Source of the DNA: Propioniciclava sp.
GTDB taxonomy: Bacteria > Actinomycetota > Actinomycetes > Propionibacteriales > Propionibacteriaceae
Direction of reading: 5' to 3'
Length of the DNA: 44,487 bases
Assembly (NCBI RefSeq): GCF_029977985.1
Contig: NZ_JARKOT010000055.1
Coordinates: 1-44,487 of the forward strand
The notes below the pieces were generated by a model. That model was not told the origin of the DNA. It worked only from the letters and a program-made list of their open reading frames with translations, and did not search any database. Positions 1 through 8,843 of the stretch are shown one piece after another. Within the stretch, counting starts at the first letter, position 1. Every line of letters starts with the position of its first letter. A program made the translations under genes and the position numbers.

Positions 1-120
1 CAGCAGAACCATCTGCGCCCGACGCCACGTCACCACCGACCCCGAACTACGACGCACGATCTGCAACAACCGGTTGCCCTCAACGTTGCTGATCTCCCGG
101 ACATGGACACGCTCCGCCAT
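1..120 (-). CDS. IS630-family transposase, N-terminal fragment cut by window edge
   Basis: The reverse strand starts with ATG at 118-120 and stays open to base 1, giving 40 residues beginning MAERVHVREISN and containing RRSSGSVVTWRRAQMVLL. This resembles the N-terminal HTH start of actinobacterial IS630-type transposases. A Shine-Dalgarno sequence AGGAG lies 5 nt before the ATG. The catalytic DDE part lies outside the window, so completeness cannot be judged. The family call rests on remembered resemblance of a short stretch; no terminal repeat could be identified in 121-245. Confidence 0.7.
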   Translation of the reverse strand, partial: MAERVHVREISNVEGNRLLQIVRRSSGSVVTWRRAQMVLL

Positions 121-245
121 GACTACTCCTGAGGGGAAGAACAGGAATCCGACCCCCCAAGCGTCCCGGCACCGGGCCAGTCACCAACATCCGGCACGCC
201 GTCAACACGGGCAAAGGTTCACAGCCGCGGTACTAGGTCAGAAAC

Positions 246-291
246 GTGAGGTAGGGGGCGCCCACCCGTGAGGGTGGACGCCGCCCCTCAC
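246..291. terminator. Hairpin terminator downstream of ppdK
   Basis: An imperfect inverted repeat pairs GTGAGG..GGGGCG with CGCCCCTCAC and CCACCC with GGGTGG. It overlaps the ppdK stop codon (288-290) and sits between ppdK and the IS630 fragment. No clear U-tract follows, as is usual in high-GC actinobacteria. Confidence 0.55.
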
Positions 292-2936
292 TTCTGCTTC
301 AGGGCCGCCTGGGCCGCCGCGAGGCGGGCGATCGGCACGCGGAACGGCGAGCAGGACACGTAGTTCAACCCGACCGAGTTGAAGAACTCGATGGAGGCCG
401 GATCGCCACCGTGCTCACCGCAGACACCCGTCTTCAGGTTCGGCTTCGTGGACCGCCCCTTCTCGACGCCGATCTGGACGAGCTGCCCGACACCGGTCGC
501 ATCGAGCGACGCGAACGGGTTCGCCTTGATCACCTCGTTGTCGACGTACGCCCCCAGGAAGCCGGCCTCCGCATCGTCGCGCGAAATGCCGATGCCGGTC
601 TGGGTGAGGTCGTTCGTGCCGAAGCTGAAGAAGTCGGCCTGGTTCGCGATCTCGTTTGCCACGAGCGCGGCGCGCGGGATCTCGATCATGGTGCCCACCG
701 TGTAGTCGAGCTTCTTTCCGGCCTTCTCGAACTCGTCCTCGACGGCGGCGACAACGATCTCGCGCTGCGTCTTGAGCTCGGACTCGAACGCCACCAGCGG
801 GATCATGATCTCGACGCCCACCGTCTCGCCCTCGCGCTCGAGCACGGCCAGAGCGGCCTTGATGATCGCGCGGGCCTGCATGTCGGGGATCGACGGGTAG
901 AGCATCGCGAGGCGGCAGCCGCGCGTGCCCAGCATCGGGTTCTGCTCGTGCAGGCGCTTGACCTGGGCGAGCGTGGCGCGTTCGGCGGCCACCTCGGCCT
1001 CATCGGCCCCGGTCAGCTCGAGCTTCTGGACGAGCAGGCTCTGCTCCACCAGGTTCGGCAGGAACTCGTGCAGCGGCGGGTCGAGCAGGCGCACCGTGAC
1101 CGGCAAGCCCTTCATCGCCGTGAAGATGGCCTCGAAGTCCTTCTGCTGCATGGGCAGGATCTCCGCCAGGGCGGCCGCGCGCTGCTCCTCGTTCTCGGCG
1201 AGGATCATCTTGCGGACGGCGGGCAGGCGGTCGGCCGCCATGAACATGTGCTCGGTGCGCGCCAGGCCGATGCCCTCGGCCCCCAGCTCGCGGGCCTTGG
1301 AGGCGTCCTCGAAGTTCTCCGCGTTGGCCCGGACGCCGAGGCGACGGATCTCGTCGGCCCACGCCCCCACCTGCTGGAAGTCCTCGTTGATGGACGGCGG
1401 CACGAGCTCGAGCGCCCCCGCGAAGACCTCCCCGGTGGACCCGTTGAGGGTCAGCACGTCGGACGTGCCGTAGGCCACGCCGTCGATCGTCACCGTCTTG
1501 CCGAGCGGGTCGATCTTGATGCCGGGTGCGCCGGCGACACAGGTGATGCCCATGCCGCGGGCGACCACGGCGGCGTGCGACGTCATGCCGCCGTGGGCGG
1601 TCAGGACGCCCTGGCTCACCATGACGCCGTGGATGTCGTCCGGCGTCGTCTCGTAGCGGACGAGGATGATCTTCTCGCCGGCCTTGCCGCGCTCCGCGGC
1701 GTCGTCGGCGTCGAAGCTCAGCGCACCGACAGCCGCCCCCGGCGACGCGGGCAGGCCCTTGACGATCGCCTTGGCGGTGTTGTTCGGGTCGATGGCGGGG
1801 TGCAGGAGGGCGTCCAGCTGGTCGGGCTCGACGCGCAGGATGGCCTCCTCCTTGGTGATGAGGCCCTCCTCCACCATGTCGACGGCCGTCTTCACGGCGG
1901 CTGCGGCGGTGCGCTTGCCGTTGCGGGTCTGGAGCATGTAGAGCTTGCGATCCTCGATCGTGAACTCCATGTCCTGCATGTCCTTGTTGTGGAGCTCGAG
2001 CTTCTCCATGGTGTCCAGCAGTTCGCGGAACGCCTCGGGCAGCACGCCCTCCATCTCCTCCAGGTTGCGCGGCGTGCGGATGCCCGCCACCACGTCCTCG
2101 CCCTGGGCGTTGGTGAGGAACTCGCCGTAGAGCTCCTTGACGCCCGTGGAGGGGTTGCGGCTGAAGCAGACGCCGGTGGCGGAGGTTTCGCCGCGGTTGC
2201 CGAAGACCATCTGCTGCACGTTCACGGCGGTGCCGAGATCGCGCGAGATGCCGTTGGCGCGGCGGTACACCTCGGCGCGCGGGTTGAGCCAGCTGGAGAA
2301 CACGGCGTTGACGGCCCGGTTCAGCTGCTCGCGCGGGTCCGTGGTCCAGTGGCCGCCGAGCGCCTCGTTGGCGAGCTCCTTGAACTCGGCCGTCAGCTCC
2401 TTGAGGTCCTCGGCCGTGAGGTCGGTGTCCTGGGCGGCGCCCTTGCGCTCCTTCATCTGCGTGAGCGCATCCTCGAAGACGTGCGGCTCGATGCCCTCGA
2501 CGACCTCGCCGTACATGGAGATGAAGCGGCGGTAGCAGTCCCAGGCGAAGCGCTCGTTGTCGGCGAGCGCGGCGACGGCGTCCACCGTCTCGTCGGAGAT
2601 GCCGAGGTTGAGGATCGTGTCCATCATGCCGGGCATCGAGAACACGGCGCCCGACCGCACCGAGACCAACAGGGGGTTCTCGGCCGAGCCGAGCTTCTTG
2701 CCGGTGCGCTCCTCGAGGCGGGCGAGGCCGGCGGCCACCTGATCGGCGAGGCCGTCGGGCCATTCGCTGTTGTTGTTCATCGCGTCCACGCACGCCTGCG
2801 TGGTGACGGTGAAGGCATCCGGGACCGGGACCCCGATGCGGTTCATCTCGGCCAGGTTGGCACCCTTGCCACCCAGCAGGGGCTTCAGTGAGATGTCACC
2901 TTCACTGAGGTCGTAGACGTACTTCGTCTCGGTCAT
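288..2936 (-). CDS. ppdK: Pyruvate, phosphate dikinase
   Basis: The product interconverts pyruvate + ATP + Pi with PEP + AMP + PPi in the cytoplasm, linking glycolysis and gluconeogenesis at the C3 node. It has 882 residues, the normal length of bacterial PPDK. The N-terminal nucleotide-binding domain starts YDLSEGDISLKPLLGGKGANLAEM. The phosphohistidine swivelling domain carries GGMTSHAAVVARGMG with catalytic His454. The C-terminal PEP/pyruvate barrel carries CGEHGGDP with the catalytic Cys near 839. ATG 2936 is chosen because GAAGGAGAG lies about 9 nt upstream and MTETKYVYDL matches the family start; the open frame continues much further upstream but runs antisense through the neighbouring methyltransferase gene. 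The gene is monocistronic, divergent from that neighbour, and closes with a hairpin at 246-291. No separate PPDK regulatory protein gene is visible nearby. Confidence 0.97.
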   Translation of the reverse strand: MTETKYVYDLSEGDISLKPLLGGKGANLAEMNRIGVPVPDAFTVTTQACVDAMNNNSEWPDGLADQVAAGLARLEERTGKKLGSAENPLLVSVRSGAVFSMPGMMDTILNLGISDETVDAVAALADNERFAWDCYRRFISMYGEVVEGIEPHVFEDALTQMKERKGAAQDTDLTAEDLKELTAEFKELANEALGGHWTTDPREQLNRAVNAVFSSWLNPRAEVYRRANGISRDLGTAVNVQQMVFGNRGETSATGVCFSRNPSTGVKELYGEFLTNAQGEDVVAGIRTPRNLEEMEGVLPEAFRELLDTMEKLELHNKDMQDMEFTIEDRKLYMLQTRNGKRTAAAAVKTAVDMVEEGLITKEEAILRVEPDQLDALLHPAIDPNNTAKAIVKGLPASPGAAVGALSFDADDAAERGKAGEKIILVRYETTPDDIHGVMVSQGVLTAHGGMTSHAAVVARGMGITCVAGAPGIKIDPLGKTVTIDGVAYGTSDVLTLNGSTGEVFAGALELVPPSINEDFQQVGAWADEIRRLGVRANAENFEDASKARELGAEGIGLARTEHMFMAADRLPAVRKMILAENEEQRAAALAEILPMQQKDFEAIFTAMKGLPVTVRLLDPPLHEFLPNLVEQSLLVQKLELTGADEAEVAAERATLAQVKRLHEQNPMLGTRGCRLAMLYPSIPDMQARAIIKAALAVLEREGETVGVEIMIPLVAFESELKTQREIVVAAVEDEFEKAGKKLDYTVGTMIEIPRAALVANEIANQADFFSFGTNDLTQTGIGISRDDAEAGFLGAYVDNEVIKANPFASLDATGVGQLVQIGVEKGRSTKPNLKTGVCGEHGGDPASIEFFNSVGLNYVSCSPFRVPIARLAAAQAALKQK

Positions 2937-3190
2937 GGACTGCTTCTCTCCTTCGGTGCTCCGACACGTCGGTGTGCAGTGGCTCGCCGTCTCCCCGCAG
3001 TGGAGCAACCCGCGGGGGCGACCCGGGGTCAACCGTAGTCGAACGGGCCGCGAACGCGCTGCGGGGCGGACTCCGTCCACCAGCTGGACGCCCTGCAGGA
3101 ACCACATGAATAAACACAGAACCACAGTCCTGCAGCCCTCAAGACCGTGGCAACCACAGGCAACACGTACGCTCGTACACGAAGCGTTAC

Positions 3191-3196
3191 TACGAT
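3191..3196 (+). promoter_or_regulatory. -10 hexamer TACGAT, leaderless promoter
   Basis: TACGAT ends 7 nt before the ATG at 3204, and there is no Shine-Dalgarno sequence. Transcription would therefore start at or next to the start codon. Confidence 0.5.
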
Positions 3197-3203
3197 TCGT
3201 CGT

Positions 3204-4253
3204 ATGACGTTGGATCCCGTGGGATCGTTGATGATCGACGAGGCCGGCCCCCTCTCCGGTCGGGTCTTCGTGCTGGACGACGTCGACGGCTCGATCACCC
3301 GCGAGGCCATCCGCCAGGGCGCGGACGTCCGCGCCTGGAGCGACGACGTCCGCGAGCAGTCCAAGCTCCCCCGCGCCCACGTCTTCGACGGCCCGCTCAC
3401 CGCCGACTGGGTTCCCGACACCGTCCTCTGGCGGCTCCCGCGCGCCGTCTCCGGCGTCGAGGATCTCGCCGAGTCCCTCAGCACGTGGCTGACGCCGTCG
3501 GCGCGCGTGATCGCCGGCGCCCGCGTGAAGCACATGACGATCGCCCAGAACGCCGCCCTCGAGCGCTCGTTCGCCCACGTCACGGCCAGTCGCGGACGCC
3601 AGCGCTCCCGGGTGCTGCACGCCACCGGCGCGCGTCCCTCCCTCGCGCGCTGGCCGATGCGCCGCTACCTCACCGAACTCGACCTCACCGTCATCGCCCG
3701 CGGCACCGTGTTCGCCACGAACCGCCTCGACGACGGCACCCGCCTGTTGCTGCGCACCCTGAGCCGCATCACGTCGCAACCGCGCCGGCAGCCCTCGTCC
3801 CTCCCGACCGCGGGTGTGGCCATCGACCTCGGCAGCGGCTCCGGCATCATCGCCAGCTGGCTGGGGGTGCGCGGCTACACGGTCACCGCGATCGACGTCA
3901 GCCAGCATGCGCTGCAGTCCACACGGCTCACGGCGAACGCGAACCAGGTGCAGGTCGGGACGCGCCGCTCCGACGGCTTCGGAAGGACCCCGGACGCCTC
4001 GGCCGACCTCATCGTCAGCAACCCGCCATATCATCGGGGCGCGGCCAAAGACTCCACCCCGACGATCGAGATGATCCGCCGCGCCGGCGCCGTCCTGCGG
4101 CCGGGTGGCGAACTGTGGCTCGTCTACAACAGCCACCTGCCCTACCTGCCCGAACTGCGCCGCCACGTCGGCGTCACCACGATCGAGGCGCGCGACCGCA
4201 ACTACATCGTCACCCGCTCCCTCAAGCAGCCCGAAGCCCTGAGCGAGGTCTGA
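3204..4253 (+). CDS. Class I SAM-dependent methyltransferase, RsmC/RlmG-like
   Basis: Probably an rRNA guanine-N2 methyltransferase or relative. The C-terminal half carries the SAM-binding glycine loop (VAIDLGSGSGIIASWL), an acidic ribose-binding motif (AIDVSQ) and NPPYHRG, the NPPY signature of base-N-methylating enzymes. The N-terminal ~190 residues form a second, degenerate methyltransferase-like half, as in RsmC and RlmG; this architecture is inferred. The protein has 349 residues. ATG 3204 is preferred over an upstream in-frame start at 3147 because it follows TACGAT by 7 nt, fitting a leaderless mRNA. The gene is divergent from ppdK. Which rRNA base is modified cannot be read from the sequence. 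Confidence 0.82.
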   Translation: MTLDPVGSLMIDEAGPLSGRVFVLDDVDGSITREAIRQGADVRAWSDDVREQSKLPRAHVFDGPLTADWVPDTVLWRLPRAVSGVEDLAESLSTWLTPSARVIAGARVKHMTIAQNAALERSFAHVTASRGRQRSRVLHATGARPSLARWPMRRYLTELDLTVIARGTVFATNRLDDGTRLLLRTLSRITSQPRRQPSSLPTAGVAIDLGSGSGIIASWLGVRGYTVTAIDVSQHALQSTRLTANANQVQVGTRRSDGFGRTPDASADLIVSNPPYHRGAAKDSTPTIEMIRRAGAVLRPGGELWLVYNSHLPYLPELRRHVGVTTIEARDRNYIVTRSLKQPEALSEV

Positions 4254-4294
4254 GCGCGGGGCCGGACGCCGCCGGTCGTTCCAACGCCTCGTGC

Positions 4295-4300
4295 CACGAT
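4295..4300 (+). promoter_or_regulatory. -10 hexamer CACGAT, leaderless promoter
   Basis: CACGAT ends 6 nt before GTG 4307, inside the 53-bp gap after the methyltransferase gene. There is no Shine-Dalgarno sequence in front of the start. Confidence 0.4.
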
Positions 4301-4306
4301 GGGGGC

Positions 4307-5104
4307 GTGATGCATCGCGCCCGGCAACCTCGCCGCTCGCTGCCCCGGTGGGTCCCGAACCAGCACGGGGCCTGGGCGATGCTCATCGTCCCCTTCGTCC
4401 TCGGTTCGGTCCTGCGCGCCCGGGCGGGCGAGTCGCTGGTGGCCCTCGTGCCGCTCTTCGGCTGCTGGATGGCGGGATACGTCGCCTTCTACGCCACCTC
4501 CGGCTGGTTGAAGGCTCCCCACGGACGCCGACCCGCCTGGCTGCCTTCACTCATCGCTGCCGCCGGGGCATCGGCCGCTTTCGGTGTCCTCGCCCTCGCG
4601 CTCGTCGGGTCCGGGCTGCTCGCGTGGGTGCCGGCATTCCTGCCCCTCCTCGTCCCGGCACTGGTCCTGGCCTCACGTCGCCGCGAGCGCGCCGTCCTGG
4701 GCGGCGCGCTGACCGTGGCCGCGGCGTCCCTCATGACCCTCGTGGCGCGCCACCCCGACGCCGGGCAGCTTCTGGCCCACCCGGACGCCGCGGCCGCCGG
4801 CGCCGCGGTGGGCGCGTTCGCCTACTTCTTCGGGACGGTCCTCTACGTGAAGACCCTCATCCGCGAGCGCGGCAATCGCGCGTACCTCGTGGCCTCCGTG
4901 GGCTGGCACGCGGTCGCGACCCTGGTCGCCGCCGCAGGCGCGTCGACGGGCGTGGCGCGCCCGTGGTGGGCGCTGTTCTTCGCCGCGACCACCGTGCGGG
5001 CGTGGGTCGTGCCGCACCTGCGGTCCCTGCCTACCCCGAAACAGGTGGGTTTCGGCGAGATCGCCCTGTGTGTCGCCCTGGTGGGTGCCTTCGCACTGAC
5101 GTGA
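4307..5104 (+). CDS. YwiC-like integral membrane protein
   Basis: This 265-residue protein opens with the family signature PRWVPNQHGAWAMLIVPF and then has about eight hydrophobic segments (for example LVALVPLFGCWMAGYVAFYATSG and GAFAYFFGTVLYVKTLI). The family is related by name to Bacillus YwiC and its function is unknown; conserved charged residues in membrane loops (QHGAWA, KTLIRERGN) suggest transport or prenyltransferase-like chemistry, but this is speculation. The start is GTG 4307 (leaderless) or ATG 4310; the two differ by one residue. A much longer open frame extends upstream but overlaps the methyltransferase gene and has no coding resemblance. The downstream symporter follows after 21 bp with its own -10-like box. 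Confidence 0.8.
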   Translation: MMHRARQPRRSLPRWVPNQHGAWAMLIVPFVLGSVLRARAGESLVALVPLFGCWMAGYVAFYATSGWLKAPHGRRPAWLPSLIAAAGASAAFGVLALALVGSGLLAWVPAFLPLLVPALVLASRRRERAVLGGALTVAAASLMTLVARHPDAGQLLAHPDAAAAGAAVGAFAYFFGTVLYVKTLIRERGNRAYLVASVGWHAVATLVAAAGASTGVARPWWALFFAATTVRAWVVPHLRSLPTPKQVGFGEIALCVALVGAFALT

Positions 5105-5112
5105 GCGGGGGG

Positions 5113-5118
5113 TACGTT
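5113..5118 (+). promoter_or_regulatory. -10 hexamer TACGTT, leaderless promoter
   Basis: TACGTT ends 7 nt before ATG 5126, giving the symporter gene its own probable start despite the short gap to the upstream gene. Confidence 0.45.
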
Positions 5119-5125
5119 GCTGCCC

Positions 5126-6511
5126 ATGACTTCTCCCTCGGCGACCGCGGCCGAGCGTGCCCTCGCCCGCCGCAACACGTGGACGTTCGCCGTGGGCACC
5201 CTGGGTCGCGACTTCGTCTACACGATGGTGACGATGTTCCTCATCGTGTTCCTGACCGAGGTGCTCGACCTCGACGATGCGACGATGTGGTGGATCAACG
5301 GCATCCTGCTGGCCGCCCGCCTGTTCGACGCGTTCACCGACATCGTCATGGGCGGCATCGTCGACAACACGCGCTCGCGCTGGGGCGCCTACAAGCCGTG
5401 GATCGCGTTCGGCATCGTGGCGGCGTCCGTCTTCGCGGTGCTGCTGTTCACCGACTTCGGCCTGCGCGGGCCGGCGTTCATCGCGTTCTTCGCGGTCGTC
5501 TACCTGTGCTGGGGTCTGTCCTGGACGACGAACGACATCCCCTACTGGTCGATGCTGCCCGCGCTCACCCTCGACCCGGTGGAGCGGGAGAAGATCGGGT
5601 CCATCACGAAGGTGTTCGCCACGATCGGGCTGTTCGCTGCCGTCGCGAGTGTGATCCCGGTGACGGCTGCGCTCGGCGGGACGCCGCCGGCGTGGACCAC
5701 GTTCATGCTCGTCGCCGTGCTGGCCACCATCGCGTTCCAGTCCATCACGCTGTTCGGCGTCAAGGAGCCGCACCTGGCGCGGACACAGGAGCGCACGTCG
5801 CTCCGCGAACTGGCGGCGATCGTGCTGCGCAACGACCAACTCGTCGTCACGTCGGCGTCCATGATCCTGTTCACAACCGGGTACGTCACGACGACGACGT
5901 TCGGCGTCTACTTCTTCAAGTACGCCTACCGCGACGAGGGCATGTACACGCCGTTCGCGATCGTCCTCGGGGTGGCGCAGCTGCTCGGCTTCGCCCTGTT
6001 CCCGCTCATGCGGAAGGCCCTCACACGCCGCCAGCTGTTCACCACCGCCATCGCCATGTGCGTGCTGGGCTACGTGGTCTTCTTCTTCGCGCCGATGAAC
6101 ATGATCCCGATCGGCATCGCGGGGTTGCTCGTGTTCATCGCCAACGCGATCATCGTGGTGCTCATCATGATGGCGATCACCGACTGCATCGAGTACGGCC
6201 AGTGGCGCACCGGCCGCCGCAACACAGCGGTCACGTTCGCCCTGCAGCCGTTCATCAACAAGGTCGCGGGCGCGTTGGCCACGGCCATCGTGGGCGCGAC
6301 GCTGATCCTCACGGGCATCAACGCCGCCGCCACTCCCGCGGACGTCACCGAGGGGGGGCTCCTCGGCATGCGCCTCATGATGATGGGCTTCCCCATGATC
6401 CTGATCGTGCTCGCCTACCTCGTCTACCTGCGCTGGTACCGCATCGACGAGGCGTTCCACGCCCGCATCGTCGCCGACCTCACCGAGCGGGGCGAGCTGG
6501 GCGTCGTGTGA
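5126..6511 (+). CDS. GPH-family sugar:cation symporter (MFS)
   Basis: A 461-residue, 12-segment membrane carrier of the glycoside-pentoside-hexuronide:cation (MelB-like) family. Early motifs are typical: FAVGTLGRDFVYTMVTMFL in helix 1, then LLAARLFDAFTDIVMGGIVDNTRSRWGAYKPW, which contains the cation-site Asp residues and the MFS loop 2-3 signature. Later segments (DCIEYGQWRTGRRNTAVTFALQPFINK) also match GPH carriers. It probably imports a glycoside or oligosaccharide with Na+ or H+, but the substrate cannot be deduced and no glycosidase lies next to it. ATG 5126 is chosen because of the -10 box spacing. It converges on the YegP-like gene, with only 25 bp between stops. Confidence 0.88.
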   Translation: MTSPSATAAERALARRNTWTFAVGTLGRDFVYTMVTMFLIVFLTEVLDLDDATMWWINGILLAARLFDAFTDIVMGGIVDNTRSRWGAYKPWIAFGIVAASVFAVLLFTDFGLRGPAFIAFFAVVYLCWGLSWTTNDIPYWSMLPALTLDPVEREKIGSITKVFATIGLFAAVASVIPVTAALGGTPPAWTTFMLVAVLATIAFQSITLFGVKEPHLARTQERTSLRELAAIVLRNDQLVVTSASMILFTTGYVTTTTFGVYFFKYAYRDEGMYTPFAIVLGVAQLLGFALFPLMRKALTRRQLFTTAIAMCVLGYVVFFFAPMNMIPIGIAGLLVFIANAIIVVLIMMAITDCIEYGQWRTGRRNTAVTFALQPFINKVAGALATAIVGATLILTGINAAATPADVTEGGLLGMRLMMMGFPMILIVLAYLVYLRWYRIDEAFHARIVADLTERGELGVV

Positions 6512-6536
6512 CGCCGGCCCAGCCCCGCCGGTCTCG

Positions 6537-6719
6537 TCAGGCTTCGATCTCGACGACGGCGGCGTCCGGAGCGTTCTTCTGCACCGAGGCGACGCCCTTG
6601 AGGCAGGCGGCCTTCGACTCGTAGGCCTCACCTGTGGCGATGACCTGCCCGTTGCTGGCCTTGAGGCGGAAGCGGTACTTCCCCGCCTTGTCCTGGTACA
6701 CCTCGAACTTGCCGGCCAT
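6537..6719 (-). CDS. YegP/DUF1508-family small protein
   Basis: Sixty residues with one complete DUF1508 unit: KFEVYQDKAGKYRFRLKASNGQVIATGEAY followed by ESKAACLKGVASVQKNAPDA. Family proteins such as E. coli YegP usually carry two copies of this alpha/beta module; this one has a single copy, which is common in actinobacteria. The biochemical function is unknown. ATG 6719 has AAAGGGGG about 5 nt upstream. The gene is divergent from the S9 peptidase gene and convergent with the symporter. Confidence 0.88.
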   Translation of the reverse strand: MAGKFEVYQDKAGKYRFRLKASNGQVIATGEAYESKAACLKGVASVQKNAPDAAVVEIEA

Positions 6720-6804
6720 GGGACCCCCTTTCCCCGCGACCCCGTCGTTGGGGTCATGGAAAAGTTAGCGCTCTCTGCGGTGAGAGCACGAGGGGCGCGG
6801 CGGA

Positions 6805-6810
6805 TAGGCT
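6805..6810 (+). promoter_or_regulatory. -10 hexamer TAGGCT, leaderless promoter
   Basis: TAGGCT ends 7 nt before GTG 6818, with no Shine-Dalgarno sequence. A 6-bp inverted repeat (GCTCTC 6770-6775, GAGAGC 6782-6787) lies just upstream and could bind a regulator. Confidence 0.5.
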
Positions 6811-6817
6811 CGGCTCC

Positions 6818-8833
6818 GTGCGTCCTGAACACATCGAACTGCTCCAGCTCCCCAGCTCCCCCACCGTGCATCCGGACGGCTCGTGGGCCGTTGTGGCCGT
6901 CAGCCGGCCCAGCCTGGACGCCGACTGTTACGTCGGCCAGCTGTGGCGGCTCGACCTGGCCGGAGACGCGGCCCCGCGCCGGCTGACACGCGGCGTCCAC
7001 GACTCGGGCCCCCAGCTCAGCCCGGACGGCCGTCTCCTCGCCTTCACCCGCGGCGACGCGGATGGCAAGCCTCAGGTGCACGTCGTACGTACCGATGGTG
7101 GCGAGCCGTTCGTGATCACCGCCGCCAAGCTCGGCGTCGGCGCGTTCCGCTGGTCGCCCGACTCGGCGCGCATCGCCTTCACCGCACGCGTCGCCGAGGA
7201 CGGCCGGTACGGCTCCACCGAGGGCGTCGCTGCCGGTGCCGAGGACCCGCGCCACATCACCACCAACAAGTTCCAGGCCAACGGCCTCGGCTGGACCAAC
7301 GACCGCCGACCCCGCCTCTTCGTCGTCGCCGTGCCCGACCCGGACGCCGAGCCTCCCGTCAAGCCCGTCGGCCGTGCCGCCAAGCACACCGACACCGCCG
7401 AGCCCTTCTCGCCGGCCCCGCAGGCGACCGAGCTCACCGACGGCACCTACGACGTCCACGGGCCCGTGTTCACCCCGGACGGCGACGCCATCGTCTTCGC
7501 CGCTGCCCGTGCCGGTGACGCCGACCTGACGCTCCGCACCGAGCTCTATCGCGTGCCCGTCGAGGGCGGGGAGGCCGAACCCGTGGCGGCGGATGGGCGC
7601 TGGTCGTACGACCAACCGGCTTTCTCCACCGATGGGCAATGGCTCTTCTTCATGGGGGCCGACCTGGGCGACACGGGCACCGACTTCGTGGCCACCAACG
7701 AGGCCTTGTTCGTCGCACCCGCGGCCGGTGGGGCGCCCCGCCGGCTCACCGATCCGACCGCATTCGAGCTGGTCAGCTCCCCGGAGCCGAGCGGCGCGGA
7801 CGCCGTCCTCGTCCTGCACTCCACCCGTGGCTCCGCCGATCTCCTTCGGGTGACGGCCCACGGCGTGGTCACGACCGTCCACGCGGGGCTGCCGACCATC
7901 CTGGAGGCGGTCGCGGTCCCGGGCTCGGAAGCCGTCCTCGCCGTCGTCACCGGAACCGACTCGCCGGGTGAGGTGGCCGTGGTCGACCGCGACGGCGTCC
8001 GGCTGCTCACCGATTTCGCAGCACGGCTGCGCGCCGAAACCCGTATCGCGCAGCCGATCGAGCTGGTCTCGACCTCGCCGGACGGCCACGAGGTGCACGG
8101 TTGGGCGCTGCTGCCCGAGGGAGACGGCCCCCACCCGGTGTTGCTGTCCATCCACGGCGGCCCGTACGCGAGCTACCCGGCGACGTTCTTCGACGAGTTC
8201 CAGGTGTACACCGAGGCCGGGTATGCGGTCGTGGCCTGCAACCCGCGCGGATCGGGCGGCTACGGCCCCGACCACGGCGCCGCGATCCGCCACGACTTCG
8301 GCAACCTCGACACGATCGATGTCCTCGGCTTCCTGGACCATGCGACGGCCACCGTGCCCGGCCTGGACGCAGCCCGCGTCGGCGTCATGGGCGGCAGCTA
8401 CGGGGGCTACCTGACCGCGTGGATCATCGCCCACGACCACCGCTGGGCGGGAGCGATCGTCGAGCGGGGCTTCCTCGACCCGGCCTCCTTCCTCGGCAGC
8501 TCCGACATCGGCTGGTTCTTCATGCCCGAGTACAACGGCACCGACCGCGCCGACCAGGATCGGCAATCCCCCACTCTGCTCGCGCACCAGGTGACGACCC
8601 CGACCTTCGTCGTGCACTCCGAGCTCGACCTGCGCTGCCCGCTCGCCCAGGCGCTGCGCTACTACGCCGAACTCAAGCAGGCGGGCGTCGAGACCGAGCT
8701 GCTCGTGTTCCCGGGCGAGAACCACGAGTTGTCCCGCTCGGGCACGCCCTGGCACCGGGTCCGTCGTTTCGAGAAGATCCTCGACTGGTGGCAGCGGCAT
8801 CTGCCGGTGGGAGCGAGCGACCCCGCCGAGTAG
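6818..8833 (+). CDS. S9-family peptidase (prolyl oligopeptidase/acylaminoacyl-peptidase type)
   Basis: A 671-residue cytoplasmic serine peptidase expected to cleave short peptides. Residues 1-~400 contain repeated blade-like motifs of a beta-propeller (SPDGRLLAFTRGDADGK, SPDSARIAFTARV, TPDGDAIVFAAARAG). Residues ~420-671 form the alpha/beta hydrolase. The catalytic triad is visible: Ser527 in MGGSYGGYL, Asp604 in VVHSELDLRCP and His636 in PGENHELSRSG. The oxyanion region HGGPYASY precedes the nucleophile. There is no signal peptide. GTG 6818 gives MRPEHIELLQLPS, a normal start for these enzymes, and sits 7 nt after a TAGGCT box. The lipoprotein gene follows after 10 bp but has its own -10-like box. 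Confidence 0.93.
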   Translation: MRPEHIELLQLPSSPTVHPDGSWAVVAVSRPSLDADCYVGQLWRLDLAGDAAPRRLTRGVHDSGPQLSPDGRLLAFTRGDADGKPQVHVVRTDGGEPFVITAAKLGVGAFRWSPDSARIAFTARVAEDGRYGSTEGVAAGAEDPRHITTNKFQANGLGWTNDRRPRLFVVAVPDPDAEPPVKPVGRAAKHTDTAEPFSPAPQATELTDGTYDVHGPVFTPDGDAIVFAAARAGDADLTLRTELYRVPVEGGEAEPVAADGRWSYDQPAFSTDGQWLFFMGADLGDTGTDFVATNEALFVAPAAGGAPRRLTDPTAFELVSSPEPSGADAVLVLHSTRGSADLLRVTAHGVVTTVHAGLPTILEAVAVPGSEAVLAVVTGTDSPGEVAVVDRDGVRLLTDFAARLRAETRIAQPIELVSTSPDGHEVHGWALLPEGDGPHPVLLSIHGGPYASYPATFFDEFQVYTEAGYAVVACNPRGSGGYGPDHGAAIRHDFGNLDTIDVLGFLDHATATVPGLDAARVGVMGGSYGGYLTAWIIAHDHRWAGAIVERGFLDPASFLGSSDIGWFFMPEYNGTDRADQDRQSPTLLAHQVTTPTFVVHSELDLRCPLAQALRYYAELKQAGVETELLVFPGENHELSRSGTPWHRVRRFEKILDWWQRHLPVGASDPAE

Positions 8834-8836
8834 GCT
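8831..8836 (+). promoter_or_regulatory. -10 hexamer TAGGCT, leaderless promoter
   Basis: TAGGCT overlaps the stop codon of the S9 peptidase gene and ends 7 nt before GTG 8844. It is identical in sequence and spacing to the box before the peptidase gene. Confidence 0.5.
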
Positions 8837-8843
8837 TCTGCGC

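Noticed and set aside
74-271. 65-codon plus-strand frame at the left edge
   Set aside because: Antisense to the IS630 transposase start and its upstream region, without coding features.
411-2891. 826-codon open frame antisense to ppdK
   Set aside because: Arg/Asp/His/Leu-rich translation typical of high-GC antisense frames, with no recognisable motif; ppdK accounts for the region.
2937-4166. The ppdK frame stays open for 410 further codons upstream
   Set aside because: The extension runs antisense through the methyltransferase gene, has no family resemblance, and the ATG at 2936 has a strong Shine-Dalgarno sequence and the textbook PPDK N-terminus.
6766-6790. CIRCE-like sequence (TTAGCGCTC...) upstream of the S9 peptidase gene
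   Set aside because: The left arm matches TTAGCACTC at 8 of 9 positions, but the right arm does not match GAGTGCTAA at the required spacing, so an HrcA site is not supported.
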